From positions 2,542,001 through 2,606,000 of the forward strand of contig NC_133294.1 in assembly GCF_005239225.2 (NCBI RefSeq): 64,000 nucleotides of DNA. Direction: 5' to 3'. The notes under the pieces are model-generated. The model saw nothing but the letters and a program-made list of their open reading frames with translations, ran no database searches and had not been told where the DNA came from. Position 1 is the stretch's first letter. Each line of letters starts with the position of its first letter. Below are positions 12,450 to 21,001 of this stretch, piece by piece. The position numbers and the translations under genes are program-made. The stretch is from Populus alba (Eukaryota; Streptophyta; Magnoliopsida; Malpighiales; Salicaceae).

Positions 12450-13580
12450 ATGAACCCTTATTTATTTAAATATTGTCCTGATCAAATATTTCGAAGATGC
12501 ATTCCTTACAATGAGGTAAGTAGTGTCATTAAATTTTGTCATTCTGAGGCATGTGGGGGTCATTTTCTCATCAAGAAAGACAACTGCAAAAATCTTACAA
12601 AGTGGATTTTACTGGGGCCACCATGTTCAAAGACTTCACATGCATTCTGCAAGACTTGTGAAAATTGTCAAAAGTTGGGATCTATTTTCAAAACGTCACA
12701 TGATGCTTTAAATCCTATTCTTGTCATTGAGATCTTTGATTGTTGGGGTAATAGATTTTATGGGTCCATTTCCTCCATCATTTGGTTTCTTGTATATATT
12801 GGTCGCAGTAGATTATGTTTCAAAATGGATAGAGGCAATTCCAAGTAGAACCAATGATCACAAAACAGTGATAAAATTTTTGAAAGAAAACATTTTAAGT
12901 CGATTCGGAATCCCTCGAGCCATGATAAGTGATGGTGGAACACATTTCTGCAACAAGCCATTTGAATCTTTAATGAAGAAATATGGAATCACACACAAAG
13001 TTGCCACCCCTTATCACCCTCAGACGAGTGGACATGTAGAACTTGCTAATAGGGAGCTCAAAGAGATCTTGGAGAAAACGGCAAACCCTAATCGAACTGC
13101 ATATAAAACATCATTAGGTATGTCACCCTATAGACTAGTCACTTGCCTGTGGAAATTGAACATAAAGCTTATTAGGCTATTAAAGCTTACAATTCAAACA
13201 TTGATGATGCTAGTCAGCTGCGAAAATTGCAAATAAATGAGCTTGAGGAAATAAGAAATGATGTATATGACAATTCAAGAATTCATAAAGCAAGAATCAA
13301 AGAGTTTCATGACAAGAAAATATTGAGAAAAACATTCAATGTTGGTCAAAAAGTCTTGCTTTATAATTCTCGACTCCATTTATTTCCTGGAAAACTAAGA
13401 TCAAGATGGAGTGGTCCTTTTATTGTGAAACATGTGTATCCATATGGGGCCTGTGATATCGAAAATCCAAAGAATGATAATGTTTTCAAGGTAAATGACC
13501 ATCGTTTAAAAGTTTATTTTGACAATTTTTCAGTTGAAAATGACTCTATTGAATTGGGTGATCCTGTATATAAAGATTGA
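12450..13580 (+). pseudogene. Integrase of the Athila-type element (frameshifted)
   Basis: Integrase in three overlapping frames. The N-terminal zinc domain (HSEACGGHF ... CKTCENCQKLG) is in 12450-12700. The catalytic core lies in a second frame from 12740, with DFMGPFPPSFGFLYILVAVD, then MISDGGTHFCN and the GHVELANRELKEIL stretch holding the third acidic residue (D, D, E). The C-terminal part continues in a third frame from 13227 to 13580 with [20 protein letters not shown] and SGPFIV. Frame changes near 12730 and 13130-13230 disable it. The core integrates element DNA into chromosomes. Confidence 0.85.
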
Positions 13581-13780
13581 TTTTTTTTTTTCTCACATTG
13601 TTTTTGTGTGACTTTTGTTTTGCTAGTCTCTCACCCCGGTCAAATGGCGGATAACGGTACTCCGTGACTTTTAAGTCGGTTCTTTCAGTTTCCCATGATA
13701 ACTGATATCTGTGTATATATTTGTGCAATTCTTTGCTCTTTCTCCTTTCTTTGAATCTCTCCCCCAATTCTCAGTTGAAA
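13581..13780 (+). promoter_or_regulatory. Pyrimidine-rich leader ahead of ORF 13781
   Basis: This 200-base gap between the integrase stop and the next frame ends in a strong pyrimidine tract (TTTCTCCTTTCTTTG, then CTCTCCCCCAATTCTCAG) eight bases or so ahead of the ATG at 13781. The tract plus CAG reads like a 3' splice site. Athila-group env-like frames are thought to be expressed from spliced RNA, so a spliced subgenomic message is possible here; that is inferred from sequence shape only. Confidence 0.4.
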
Positions 13781-14377
13781 ATGGACACCACTCTTGAAAA
13801 ATTGAAAAAGTATTTTCCCGCTCTGCCTCAGAATGCGATTACAAAAATTTACCGTGCTAGATGTGCAAGATTGAGATTGTTAATGAACCATGGAATTCCT
13901 GAAGATATTCGCTGGCTGATTGAAGCAAAGATCCGATTATCAGGTGAGTCCTCCAATTCTTTCATTTTATACATGCCTGGAACAGGTAAAAGCACTTTTG
14001 CGAAGAAACATCGTGCAAAACGACTGAAAGTCTATCACCGATGTGCTAGATGGACTTGTAATACGACATGTCGTTCTTTAGGAATGGTATCTGTAAACCG
14101 TGAAGATAAAATACAATTCATTAAGGATGGCCTGAGTAAGGGGTCTTTAGATAATTTTCTATTGACTCTTGAGACGCACCCTATTGGAGATGTGCATCGT
14201 GCAATTTATGATTTATGGCCCCAATTCCATAAAGAACATGCTCGACTTAGTCTTGGGAATCTGACTAAAAAAGACCCTGTTTGCCAGTTTTTAAGAAAAC
14301 TGGATGGGAAGCCCTATCCCCGACCCATAGAGGGCGTTTTAAGCCGTTCTGGACGTAAAAACCAAGGGAAGATGTGA
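13781..14377 (+). CDS. Uncharacterised 198-aa protein in the env-like position
   Basis: An intact frame beginning MDTTLEKLKKYFPALP, preceded by a pyrimidine-rich AG and ending 215 bases before the LOG-like gene. I do not recognise the family. It is basic and rich in Arg/Lys, with a cysteine cluster at residues 88, 93 and 97 (C-x4-C-x3-C), a GTGKST segment at 67-72 and a conserved-looking stretch with VHRAIYDLWPQFHKEH near residues 149-164. There is no signal peptide or membrane segment, so it does not look like a classical envelope protein. GTGKST lacks the first glycine of a Walker A motif, so a nucleotide-binding role is not supported. Its intactness next to a broken pol suggests recent constraint or recent capture. 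It could be a host fragment or an element-specific protein. Confidence 0.6.
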   Translation: MDTTLEKLKKYFPALPQNAITKIYRARCARLRLLMNHGIPEDIRWLIEAKIRLSGESSNSFILYMPGTGKSTFAKKHRAKRLKVYHRCARWTCNTTCRSLGMVSVNREDKIQFIKDGLSKGSLDNFLLTLETHPIGDVHRAIYDLWPQFHKEHARLSLGNLTKKDPVCQFLRKLDGKPYPRPIEGVLSRSGRKNQGKM

Positions 14378-14429
14378 GCCATAAATCACAACTCCTGTAC
14401 ATACATATGCTTTTTCAAAATAAATAATT

Positions 14430-14466
14430 AATAAAGAGAGAGAGAGAGTGTGTGTGTGTGTGTGTG
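14430..14466. repeat. (GA)n(GT)n compound microsatellite
   Basis: A GAGAGAGA run followed directly by a GTGTGTGT run, between the 198-aa frame and the LOG-like gene. Such CT/GA tracts are common in plant 5' leaders and promoters, so it may be part of a captured host promoter. Confidence 0.85.
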
Positions 14467-14518
14467 AGACTACAACTGGCCTACATATAGGTGGTATGAT
14501 TGTATTTTCAATTTCTAA

Positions 14519-14592
14519 TCTATAAATTCTTCTCTTCCTTCCCTTCATTTCTACTCAACCCATACATTCATCAAATACAGACGTGTGTAGAA
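14519..14592 (+). promoter_or_regulatory. Putative TATA box and leader of the LOG-like gene
   Basis: CTATAAATT at about 14520-14528 lies 65-70 bases upstream of the ATG at 14593 and is followed by a pyrimidine-rich leader (TCTTCTCTTCCTTCCC) typical of plant 5' UTRs. If functional, the cargo gene would have its own promoter and not depend on the LTR. The leader also ends in CATCAAATACAG, which could serve as a splice acceptor for an LTR-driven transcript; the two readings cannot be separated from sequence. Confidence 0.4.
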
Positions 14593-15246
14593 ATGGCAGG
14601 TTCCTCAAGTAATCATATAAACAAAATTTGTGTTTTTGGTGGATCCAGTCCCGGGAAAGAAAAAGAGTTTTTAGAATCAGCAAATCATCTTGGTCAGGTA
14701 CTAGCTGAGCGAAAGATTCATTTAGTGTATGAAGGAGGCAACCTTGGGTTAATGGGGGGAGTGTCAATAACTGCATCTTTAGGAGGTAGTCAAGTTTTGA
14801 GGGTTGTCCCCAAAGCTTTAGCACAAGGGGACATCATTGGAAAAACAATTGGAGAGGAATTACAAGTCCCCACAATGTCTGATCGACTGAACGCCATGTT
14901 TAACCATGCTGATGCCTTCATTGCCTTACCAGGTGGTCTGGGCACATTGGAAGAGATCTTTCATATTTCCTCTTGGGCCCAACTGCACATTCACCATAAA
15001 CCCATAGGTTTGTTAAATGTTAATGGTTTTTATGATAAGTTGTTGTCTTTTCTTGATCATGCTGTGGAACAGGAGTTTCTAACATCTTCAGCACGACAAA
15101 TCATAATCTCTGCTGCTACTGCTGAACAATTGATTGACCAACTACAATCTTTCATCCCTGTAATTAATCCCTCCATGAGTCGAATAAATTGGTTAACTAA
15201 GGAAAGCCGTAAAAAGCTTAGATTGGATTTGAGCCTTTGTTTGTAA
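14593..15246 (+). CDS. LOG-type cytokinin riboside 5'-monophosphate phosphoribohydrolase, retroelement cargo
   Basis: An intact 217-aa protein of the LOG (lonely guy; often labelled lysine decarboxylase-like) family, which hydrolyses cytokinin nucleotides to free-base cytokinin plus ribose 5-phosphate in the cytosol. Evidence is the Rossmann-like start KICVFGGSSPGKEKEF (residues 11-26), VYEGGNLGLMGGVS (45-58), the signature PGGLGTLEE (113-121) with the catalytic-type glutamate at 120, an arginine at 98, and WAQLHIHHKPIGLLNV (128-143). Length matches the family (about 210-230 aa). The ATG was chosen because the 31 in-frame codons before it encode a hydrophobic UTR-like stretch. Oddities: the usual GGGxxGLMG is EGGNLGLMG, the usual ERK is DRL, and PGGYGT is PGGLGT. 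Known plant LOG genes have several introns; this copy has none and sits between integrase and the 3' LTR in the same orientation, so it is most simply an mRNA-derived capture. Activity is unproven. Confidence 0.85.
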   Translation: MAGSSSNHINKICVFGGSSPGKEKEFLESANHLGQVLAERKIHLVYEGGNLGLMGGVSITASLGGSQVLRVVPKALAQGDIIGKTIGEELQVPTMSDRLNAMFNHADAFIALPGGLGTLEEIFHISSWAQLHIHHKPIGLLNVNGFYDKLLSFLDHAVEQEFLTSSARQIIISAATAEQLIDQLQSFIPVINPSMSRINWLTKESRKKLRLDLSLCL

Positions 15247-15415
15247 AAACTATCTTTTGGTTTTATTATTGTGTTTTGTTGTTTCTTATATTTGTGTAAG
15301 TGTGTTTCAGGTTTGTCAGTATTCATTATTTCAGGTGATGTCTTCTATACTCTATCTTTCTACCTTAAGACATTGAGGACAATGTCTCATTTTGGTTGGG
15401 GGGAAAGGGTACTAG

Positions 15416-15446
<31 letters not shown>

Positions 15447-16430
15447 GTGTTTTCTATTTCATAAACTATTTGCAAACCTGTTGTTACTAGGATGACAGAG
15501 TAAAAGGAGTTATTTTGTTAAAGTGACTCTTGAGACGCATCTTAGTAAACATTCTTAACAAGGTCTATCATAATACTTCTTGAAATATCTAAGTCTACAA
15601 ACTCTCATATTGTTAACACTTGATTCTGCTCATATGCTCATTTAACAAGTATTCTTAAATCTTCATTTTCACACACACACACTTTAACATATGATTGTGG
15701 GTTGCACAATTGGATTATTACATTATTTATGTTCTTTTGTTAAAGGTAACAACTAAGGGAAATGGATAGTATATAATTTGTCTTAAAAAAAAAAAAAAAA
15801 CTTTCTTTTATAATAATGATGAATAAAAACGTAGATAAGTTTGGTTTCGTAGCCTCCCTAACCTAAGGCAATTAAGCCGAAGGGGTGTTTTAACACTTAA
15901 TACCCTAAAGTCAACTGACTTGGGAGCTATTGGCCCAAAGCTTGTTACATGGGTTAAGGAGAAAAGCTTAAGGGAATCAAACATTGCACTATCTATGTAT
16001 CAGTATCTGCAACCCGAGTTGCTAAGCTCGTAGAGGTGTCTCAACACCTAATGCCCTAAGACCAACTGGTCTGGGAGTCATTAGCCTAAAGCTCGATACA
16101 TGGGTTAAAGATGCATTGTGTTTTAAGTTGTATGTGTAAATAAATAAAAAAAAAAGAAGAAAAAATAATCCCAACCAAGGAAGTTAACCTTAAACATTAG
16201 AACATAATATTGTTTTCTTCCAACAATAGCCCATCATATATGTTTTTCATACATTGAGCATATAAAAAGAAGGTTTATTAATATCTTGTTTAAGAAATAT
16301 GAAGCAGAAATGAGAGTTTGTTTATCTGGATAGATTAATGGAAGTTTAATGATGAATGCCTTGCTTTATGGAATTTGCAAATTGTTTTTCTATTTTAACA
16401 CTTTGATTACTAGGGACTAGTAATAAGCTG
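15247..16430 (+). other. Non-coding 3' internal region of the Athila-type element
   Basis: No open frame of note between the LOG-like stop and the purine tract. It holds a segment reading ATTGAGGACAATGTC followed by GGTTGGGGGGAAA (about 15372-15410), reminiscent of motifs found after the last ORF in this lineage, a 25-base poly-A run (about 15420-15444) and a second A-run near 15785. The poly-A runs could mark 3' ends of captured mRNA, but they do not directly abut the LOG frame. Confidence 0.6.
15850..16115. repeat. Two direct copies of an approximately 85-bp segment
   Basis: Copies at about 15870-15957 and 16023-16108 share the order TTAACACTTAAT/TCAACACCTAAT, CCCTAAAG or CCCTAAGA, ACTGACTTGGGAG/ACTGGTCTGGGAG and TACATGGGTTAA. 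They are separated by about 150 bases and diverged by roughly a quarter of positions by eye. Confidence 0.7.
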
Positions 16431-16440
16431 GTTGGGGGGT
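16431..16440 (+). promoter_or_regulatory. Polypurine tract of the Athila-type element
   Basis: GGTTGGGGGG lies immediately before the TG of the 3' LTR, where plus-strand DNA synthesis is primed in LTR elements. Confidence 0.7.
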
Positions 16441-16441
16441 G

Positions 16442-18474
16442 TGATTAGTACTTAAAAGTGCATGTTTATCAAGGGTTTATATCATCATTTTGCACTTAAA
16501 GTATCAATAACTCCTTAACTAAAGCATGTTTTATAATAGCAAGTCTAATATTATAAAATACCCTAATATATGGTAAATTTTCATCCTAAATGCAGGTATA
16601 TCACATAAATCAAAGGATTGATTGATGAATTAAACTACTGAAATTTTGAAGATAAAGAAGGGTGAAGCTTAGAAAGGAGAAGTCCGAATCTGTCCTGCAG
16701 CCCAATACTGTTCAGTGTTCAGCCCATATCTCGAGCTCTAGCTATCCAAATGATCTGAAAATTTTACAGAGATTTGATAAGACATAGGCCTACAACTTTC
16801 ATTTGGACATCAAGATCTAAGAAGGCCGTTTTCAAGTCCATATTATAGCAACAACGGAGAAGTCCGAAGCTGTCCTGCAACCCAAACACTATTCAGTGTT
16901 CAGCCCATATCTTGAGTTCTAGAAGTCCAAATGACCTCCTCTGTTTTTTGATGGAAAGCTAAGAGAATTTCCCAGAACTTTCATTTGGACATCTAGACCC
17001 AGTTCTGATGCTAGCATTTTTGTTTTATTAAGACAAGAAGATAAGGATTTTCACCAAGTCAAAAGGTGGCCACCCACTCAACAATTAGTCATCAAATCAA
17101 TAATTCCGAATTTTGGCCTATAAAAGGAGGCATTTGCCATGTATTTAGGGGCTTGGTTGTTCAGATCAAGTTCATGCTCTTTATTTCTCTCTTTATATTT
17201 TTTGTAATTCTTAAGTTTTGCTTTCATTAATTTCTTGTTTATGCTTTTCATTTCATTTCCTTTCCTTAGTTAACTTGTATTTTATTTATGTTCTTGTTTT
17301 ATTTATTTATGTTTTTTCTTCTTCATTATGTTTAGCTAAGTTTATTATGTCAAGGTGAAAAAGTTACACTAATGGTGTAAGAACAAGTATGGTGTAAACT
17401 CAATATGGACCTTAATGTTTAATATTAACATGTCTTATTTTTTTATCTTACTAATTCTTAATATCTTGCTTGTTAAATGGTTAATCTAAATTTGTGTTGT
17501 ATAATACTTGGTACAACAAATGCTTGACACTCTCATAACCCAACCGTATGGTATTACCTACAGTTCGGGTTATGAAAGGTACTTGATTTGTTGTTAACAT
17601 CAGTTAACATAATGAATTCCTGACAATATTTAAAAGTTTGGTGTTATGTAAATAAGATAATTAATATGATCATGTTAATAATTTATAATGAGCTATTAAT
17701 GACAAATCATCCGACTGGAACCTCCTTCGTGTGTGGTTTCCAAATTGAGTAATAAGAGTTTATACTATACTTGTTTGAAATATCATTGGTGGATCCTCTA
17801 ACCTTGACATTTGTCTTTATTATTGTTTAATCCTTACATTAATCTTCCATCTCAAAGTTCTCATTAATTTCTTCCTGCTTTTTTTTATTGTTATTATTAT
17901 TATTATTACTAATATTATTATTATTATTATTATTATTACTACTATTATTATTATTATTGTTTACATTCTTGTTATATTTTATGTACGTTAAGTATGCTCT
18001 GTGTTTTGATCAAGGATCCTGATATTGTTGGTCTTGCCTTGTTCATTCGCATCAGAAATCTGTTTATATAATATAATATATCTCTTTGATTTTTTTCATA
18101 AACTCATTATATAGGCTGGAAACTTGTGACCCGATCTTTTAGATCATTCTCAGGTATAACAATGCCACGTATTGAGTATTATTATTATTATTATTATTAT
18201 TACTATTAATATTATTATTACTATTATTAGTATTATTATTATTATTATTATTACTACTATTAATATATATTATTACTATTATTAGTATTATTATTATTAT
18301 TATTTGTATTATTATTATTATTGTTGTTGTTATTTTTGTTATTATTGTTGTTGTCTTGTTTTTTTATAATTTATACAATTAACCTCTCTGTGGTTCGACC
18401 CCGATCTTGCCGGGTTATTTATTACTTCGACACTCCTGCACTTGGGAGAAGACATCAATCTTTTGGTCTTGTCA
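16442..18474 (+). repeat. 3' LTR of the Athila-type element
   Basis: A 2033-bp repeat of 6018-8133, with the same TATA-like CCTATAAAAGG near 17118, the same AT-rich centre and an (ATT)n array at about 18177-18330. It ends CTTGTCA at 18474. Differences from the 5' copy are mainly one-base gaps in short homopolymers and a few transitions. Confidence 0.9.
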
Positions 18475-18814
18475 AATCCTTAGCAGGACCTTCAATCTTT
18501 CCCATCTTGATAGCTTGTTCAATTCCCTCAGCAATTCTCACAACATCATGTCAATCTTCCAATGTTGTTGTGGTTGTTTGAGGATTGTTGGAAACCCCTC
18601 AATAACTAGGCAATCTTGGTAGCGTACAAAAATAAAAACATGTGGAATCACACGTTGTCAAAACTGGAAGAGAGCTTGATGAATCTAAAGCTCCTCTATC
18701 TCCTCTTCGATTCCTCACTGACAGTGCAACAAACAACCACTTTTGCATTTTAATGCCGATACTGGAAGGAAACAATGATGGGAAATTTGAAACCATTGCA
18801 TCCCTTCTTGGATC
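18475..18814. other. 340-bp remnant between two retrotransposons
   Basis: Flanked by the Athila 3' LTR and the chromovirus LTR. On the minus strand, 18475-18533 reads DVVRIAEGIEQAIKMGKIEG, coding-like and perhaps a decayed retroelement gag; one stop lies upstream of it. On the plus strand, 18642-18814 reads through as a coding-like frame (ESHVVKTGRELDE ... EGNNDGKFETIASLLG) that runs on into the LTR. Neither could be assigned to a family with confidence. Confidence 0.35.
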
Positions 18815-19164
18815 TGTTATATTTCTTAGCTTGAGCTGGCAAATAAATATAGAAAAAAGAGTGTAAACTAACTTCGAGGGTAGTTTGGCCTCCAAAAGAC
18901 AATGGTCTTTTCTTAAGGATTGAATTCTGCTTAACATTTCATTTCAGACAAAGATTTAAATACAGAGAATCAGAGGAGTTGTTTCCTCAGTTTATGCCTA
19001 CTTAACAAACTAGTTATTTTGACTCCTGCTTCTAAGGAATTTAACAGCAACATTATTGACTAATTCAAACAAAATACAAAGTAAAATGATAACAAAATAC
19101 TAGTACATAAAACAATATCTTCAAGCAGACTTCCTCAGTAGACTAGGAGACTAGGATCGTAACA
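18815..19164 (-). repeat. 3' LTR of the chromovirus
   Basis: A 350-bp copy matching 24559-24939; on the plus strand it begins TGTTATATTTC and ends GTAACA. It is followed by CCTCCCCCTC, the complement of a purine tract (GAGGGGGAGG). It lacks a 31-base stretch around ACTCATAGTTTGTT that the other copy has. Confidence 0.88.
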
Positions 19165-19209
19165 ATGCCTCCCCCTCAAAACTAACCTTGTCCCCAAGGT
19201 TAAGTTCAG

Positions 19210-19490
19210 GAAACTGCCTCTTCATATCAAATAATCACTCCCAGGTTGTAGAAGCTCGAGAAGTGCCTTCCCATTGAACTAGGATTTCAGTAACATTGCG
19301 TCGCCCCGACGAACTATGCGACCATCCAGCACATGAGTTGGTTTGGGCTTTAGGATTCCCTCATCTGAAATATCTGGAAGGGAAATTTGTGATATGTCTG
19401 CAGTACCTAACTTCCTCTTTAGCTGGGATACATGGAAAACATTGTGGATTCTTGCAAATGAAGGCAAAATGAGCTTGTAAGCCACTGTCC
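19210..19490 (-). pseudogene. Chromodomain end of chromovirus integrase
   Basis: A minus-strand frame with [16 protein letters not shown], typical of the integrase C-terminal region of chromoviruses, followed by [16 protein letters not shown] and, after a stop, QWEG ... TTWE, the hallmark of the retrotransposon chromodomain. A stop codon separates the last part, so it is not intact. In active elements it helps direct integration to heterochromatin. Confidence 0.75.
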
Positions 19491-19724
19491 CAATCTTTTC
19501 TTTGATCTGAAATGGACCATAATATCGAGGTGAAAGCTTGAGAGATCTTCTTATTGCAACGGAGCATTAGCGATACGACTGTAGATGTAAGTAAACATAA
19601 TCACCAACCTCGAATTCACGTTCAGTGCGTTTTCTATCAGAAAAAGTCTTCATGCGGTTTTGAGCTTCAAGTAGATTTTATCGCAACATTTGAAGAATAG
19701 ATGAACAAGTCCTTAGGAGTTCAT

Positions 19725-20354
19725 CTAGCTGAGGTAAAGAAGAGGATTGTTCAATGTATGGACTAACTTTGGAGGCTTACATCCATAAACCGCTTCAAAA
19801 GGAGTATAGCCAGTAGAGGAGTTCACGTTAGTATTATGCCAATACTTTGCCAATATGAGGAATTGCATCCAATCTTTAGGCCGAAGGCTAACAAAACACC
19901 GAAGATAAGTCTGAAGACACCTGTTGATTACTTCCGTCTGATCGTCTGTTTGAGGATGATAGGAAGAACTGAAGTGGAGACTTGTCCCTTGTAACTTGAA
20001 TAACTGTTGCCAAAAGTCACTAAGAAAAACACGATCACGATCACTTACTATGGTTTTAGGCATGCCATGGATTTTGAACACATTATCGAAGAAGGCTTGT
20101 GCAACAGAGGAGGCTGTATAAAGATGAGACAGTGCAATGAAGTGAGCATATTTGGACAAGTGGTCCACGACAACAAAAATGACATTTTTACCTCTGGATT
20201 TGGGTAACCCATCGATAAAATCCATCAATATATCTTCCCAAATCTGGTGTGGAACTAGAAGTGGCTGCAAAAGACCTGCATGATTAACATTTTCTGACTT
20301 GTTGTGTTGACAAGTTTCACACTCCTGAATATACTGTTTTATAAAGGAGCACAT
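19725..20354 (-). pseudogene. Integrase core of the chromovirus
   Basis: A 209-codon open stretch on the minus strand with the end of the zinc domain (CETCQHNK), the catalytic core MDFIDGLPKSRGKNVIFVVV, TIVSDRD and the third acidic residue in QTDDQTEVINRCLQ. It ends before the GPF-type C-terminal region and is out of frame with the preceding RNase H (20538-20960) and the chromodomain. Confidence 0.85.
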
Positions 20355-20537
20355 GTGAGGCCAGTAGAAGTTCTGTCAAATTCGTTGCAGTGTTTGAAGG
20401 AAACCAGAATGACCTCCAACTGGACTGGAATGGAGCTCCTTTAAGATCAAGCTGCGAAAAGATGAATCTGCCCCAATGTACAATTTTCCCGTATCGAACA
20501 CCCTGCCATTGTGAAAAGAACATTTGGATTGATCAAG

Positions 20538-20996
20538 CTAGCCATTTGCATAAGACTGTAGCTTGCCAATGATATATGGATCAGTATGAGTCATTTTATC
20601 AATTGCCTCAATCGAAATTGGTTCCAGCTGAGAGATTGAATGGATAGCAACTTTGGGATCACGCCTGGAGAGTGCATCAGCCACCACATTTAGTGAGCCC
20701 TTGCGATATTCAACAGTAAAGTCATATCCCAGAAGCTTGGACAACCAACGTTGTTGAGAGGGAGTTCCCACCCTTTGCTCAAGCAAATATTTCAGGCTAT
20801 GATGATTAGTTCTAACTATAAAACAGCTACCCAGCAAATAAGGATGCCATCGCTGAACAACAAGAATGAGTGCAAGCAGGTCTTTTTCATAAGTAGAGAG
20901 TTGGAGATTTTTACCACGCAAGGCTTGGCTGAAATAAGCCAAAGGACGTCCTGATTGCATGAGAACTACACCAATCCCACTGCCTAATGCATCACA
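20538..20996 (-). pseudogene. RNase H, distal half (split by the nested LTR)
   Basis: A minus-strand frame with DALGSGIGVVLMQSGRPLAY, LSTYEKDLLALILVVQRW, TNHHSLKYLLEQ and VVADALSRRD. The first residues (EC-DALGSG) directly continue the RT-side frame that ends VIEC at about 22677, showing that one exon-like frame was split at 20997/22676. The usual DASG start of RNase H is DALG here. Confidence 0.88.
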
Positions 20997-21001
20997 CTCG
21001 A
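20997..21001. other. Target-site duplication, left copy (CTCGA)
   Basis: CTCGA directly before the TG at 21002 and again at 22672-22676 directly after the CA at 22671. The perfect 5-bp match is the expected trace of LTR-element integration. Confidence 0.9.

Larger units (their letters stand above)
6018..18474 (+). mobile_element. Athila-type Ty3/gypsy retrotransposon carrying LOG-like cargo
   Basis: A 12.5-kb element bounded by two long direct repeats (6018-8133 and 16442-18474), both starting TGATTAG and ending GTCA. Behind the left LTR is a tRNA-Asp-type primer site, and in front of the right LTR a purine tract. Inside, in order, are gag with a zinc knuckle, an aspartic protease, RT/RNase H and integrase, the Ty3/gypsy order. 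The gag wording (YNPGWRNHPNF) and RT wording ([24 protein letters not shown]) are those of the Athila group. About 3 kb separate integrase and 3' LTR, where Athila elements often carry an extra, env-like ORF; here two intact frames lie there. No clean 5-bp target duplication was found: the flanks are ATCAC on the left and AATCC on the right. The element cannot move on its own because gag, protease and integrase are broken. Confidence 0.9.

Noticed and set aside
13976..13996. GTGKST in the 198-aa protein as a Walker A ATP-binding motif
   Set aside because: The first glycine of GxxxxGK[ST] is a tyrosine (residue 64), and no Walker B is evident.
15420..15444. Poly-A run as the 3' end of the captured LOG mRNA
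   Set aside because: It lies about 175 bases after the stop, which would fit a short 3' UTR, but the element-typical GAGGACAATG and TTGGGGGG motifs lie between the stop and the run, so a direct mRNA tail is not supported.
6013..18479. A 5-bp target duplication for the Athila-type element
   Set aside because: Left flank ATCAC and right flank AATCC share only part of their bases; shifting the LTR edge by two bases does not give a full match.
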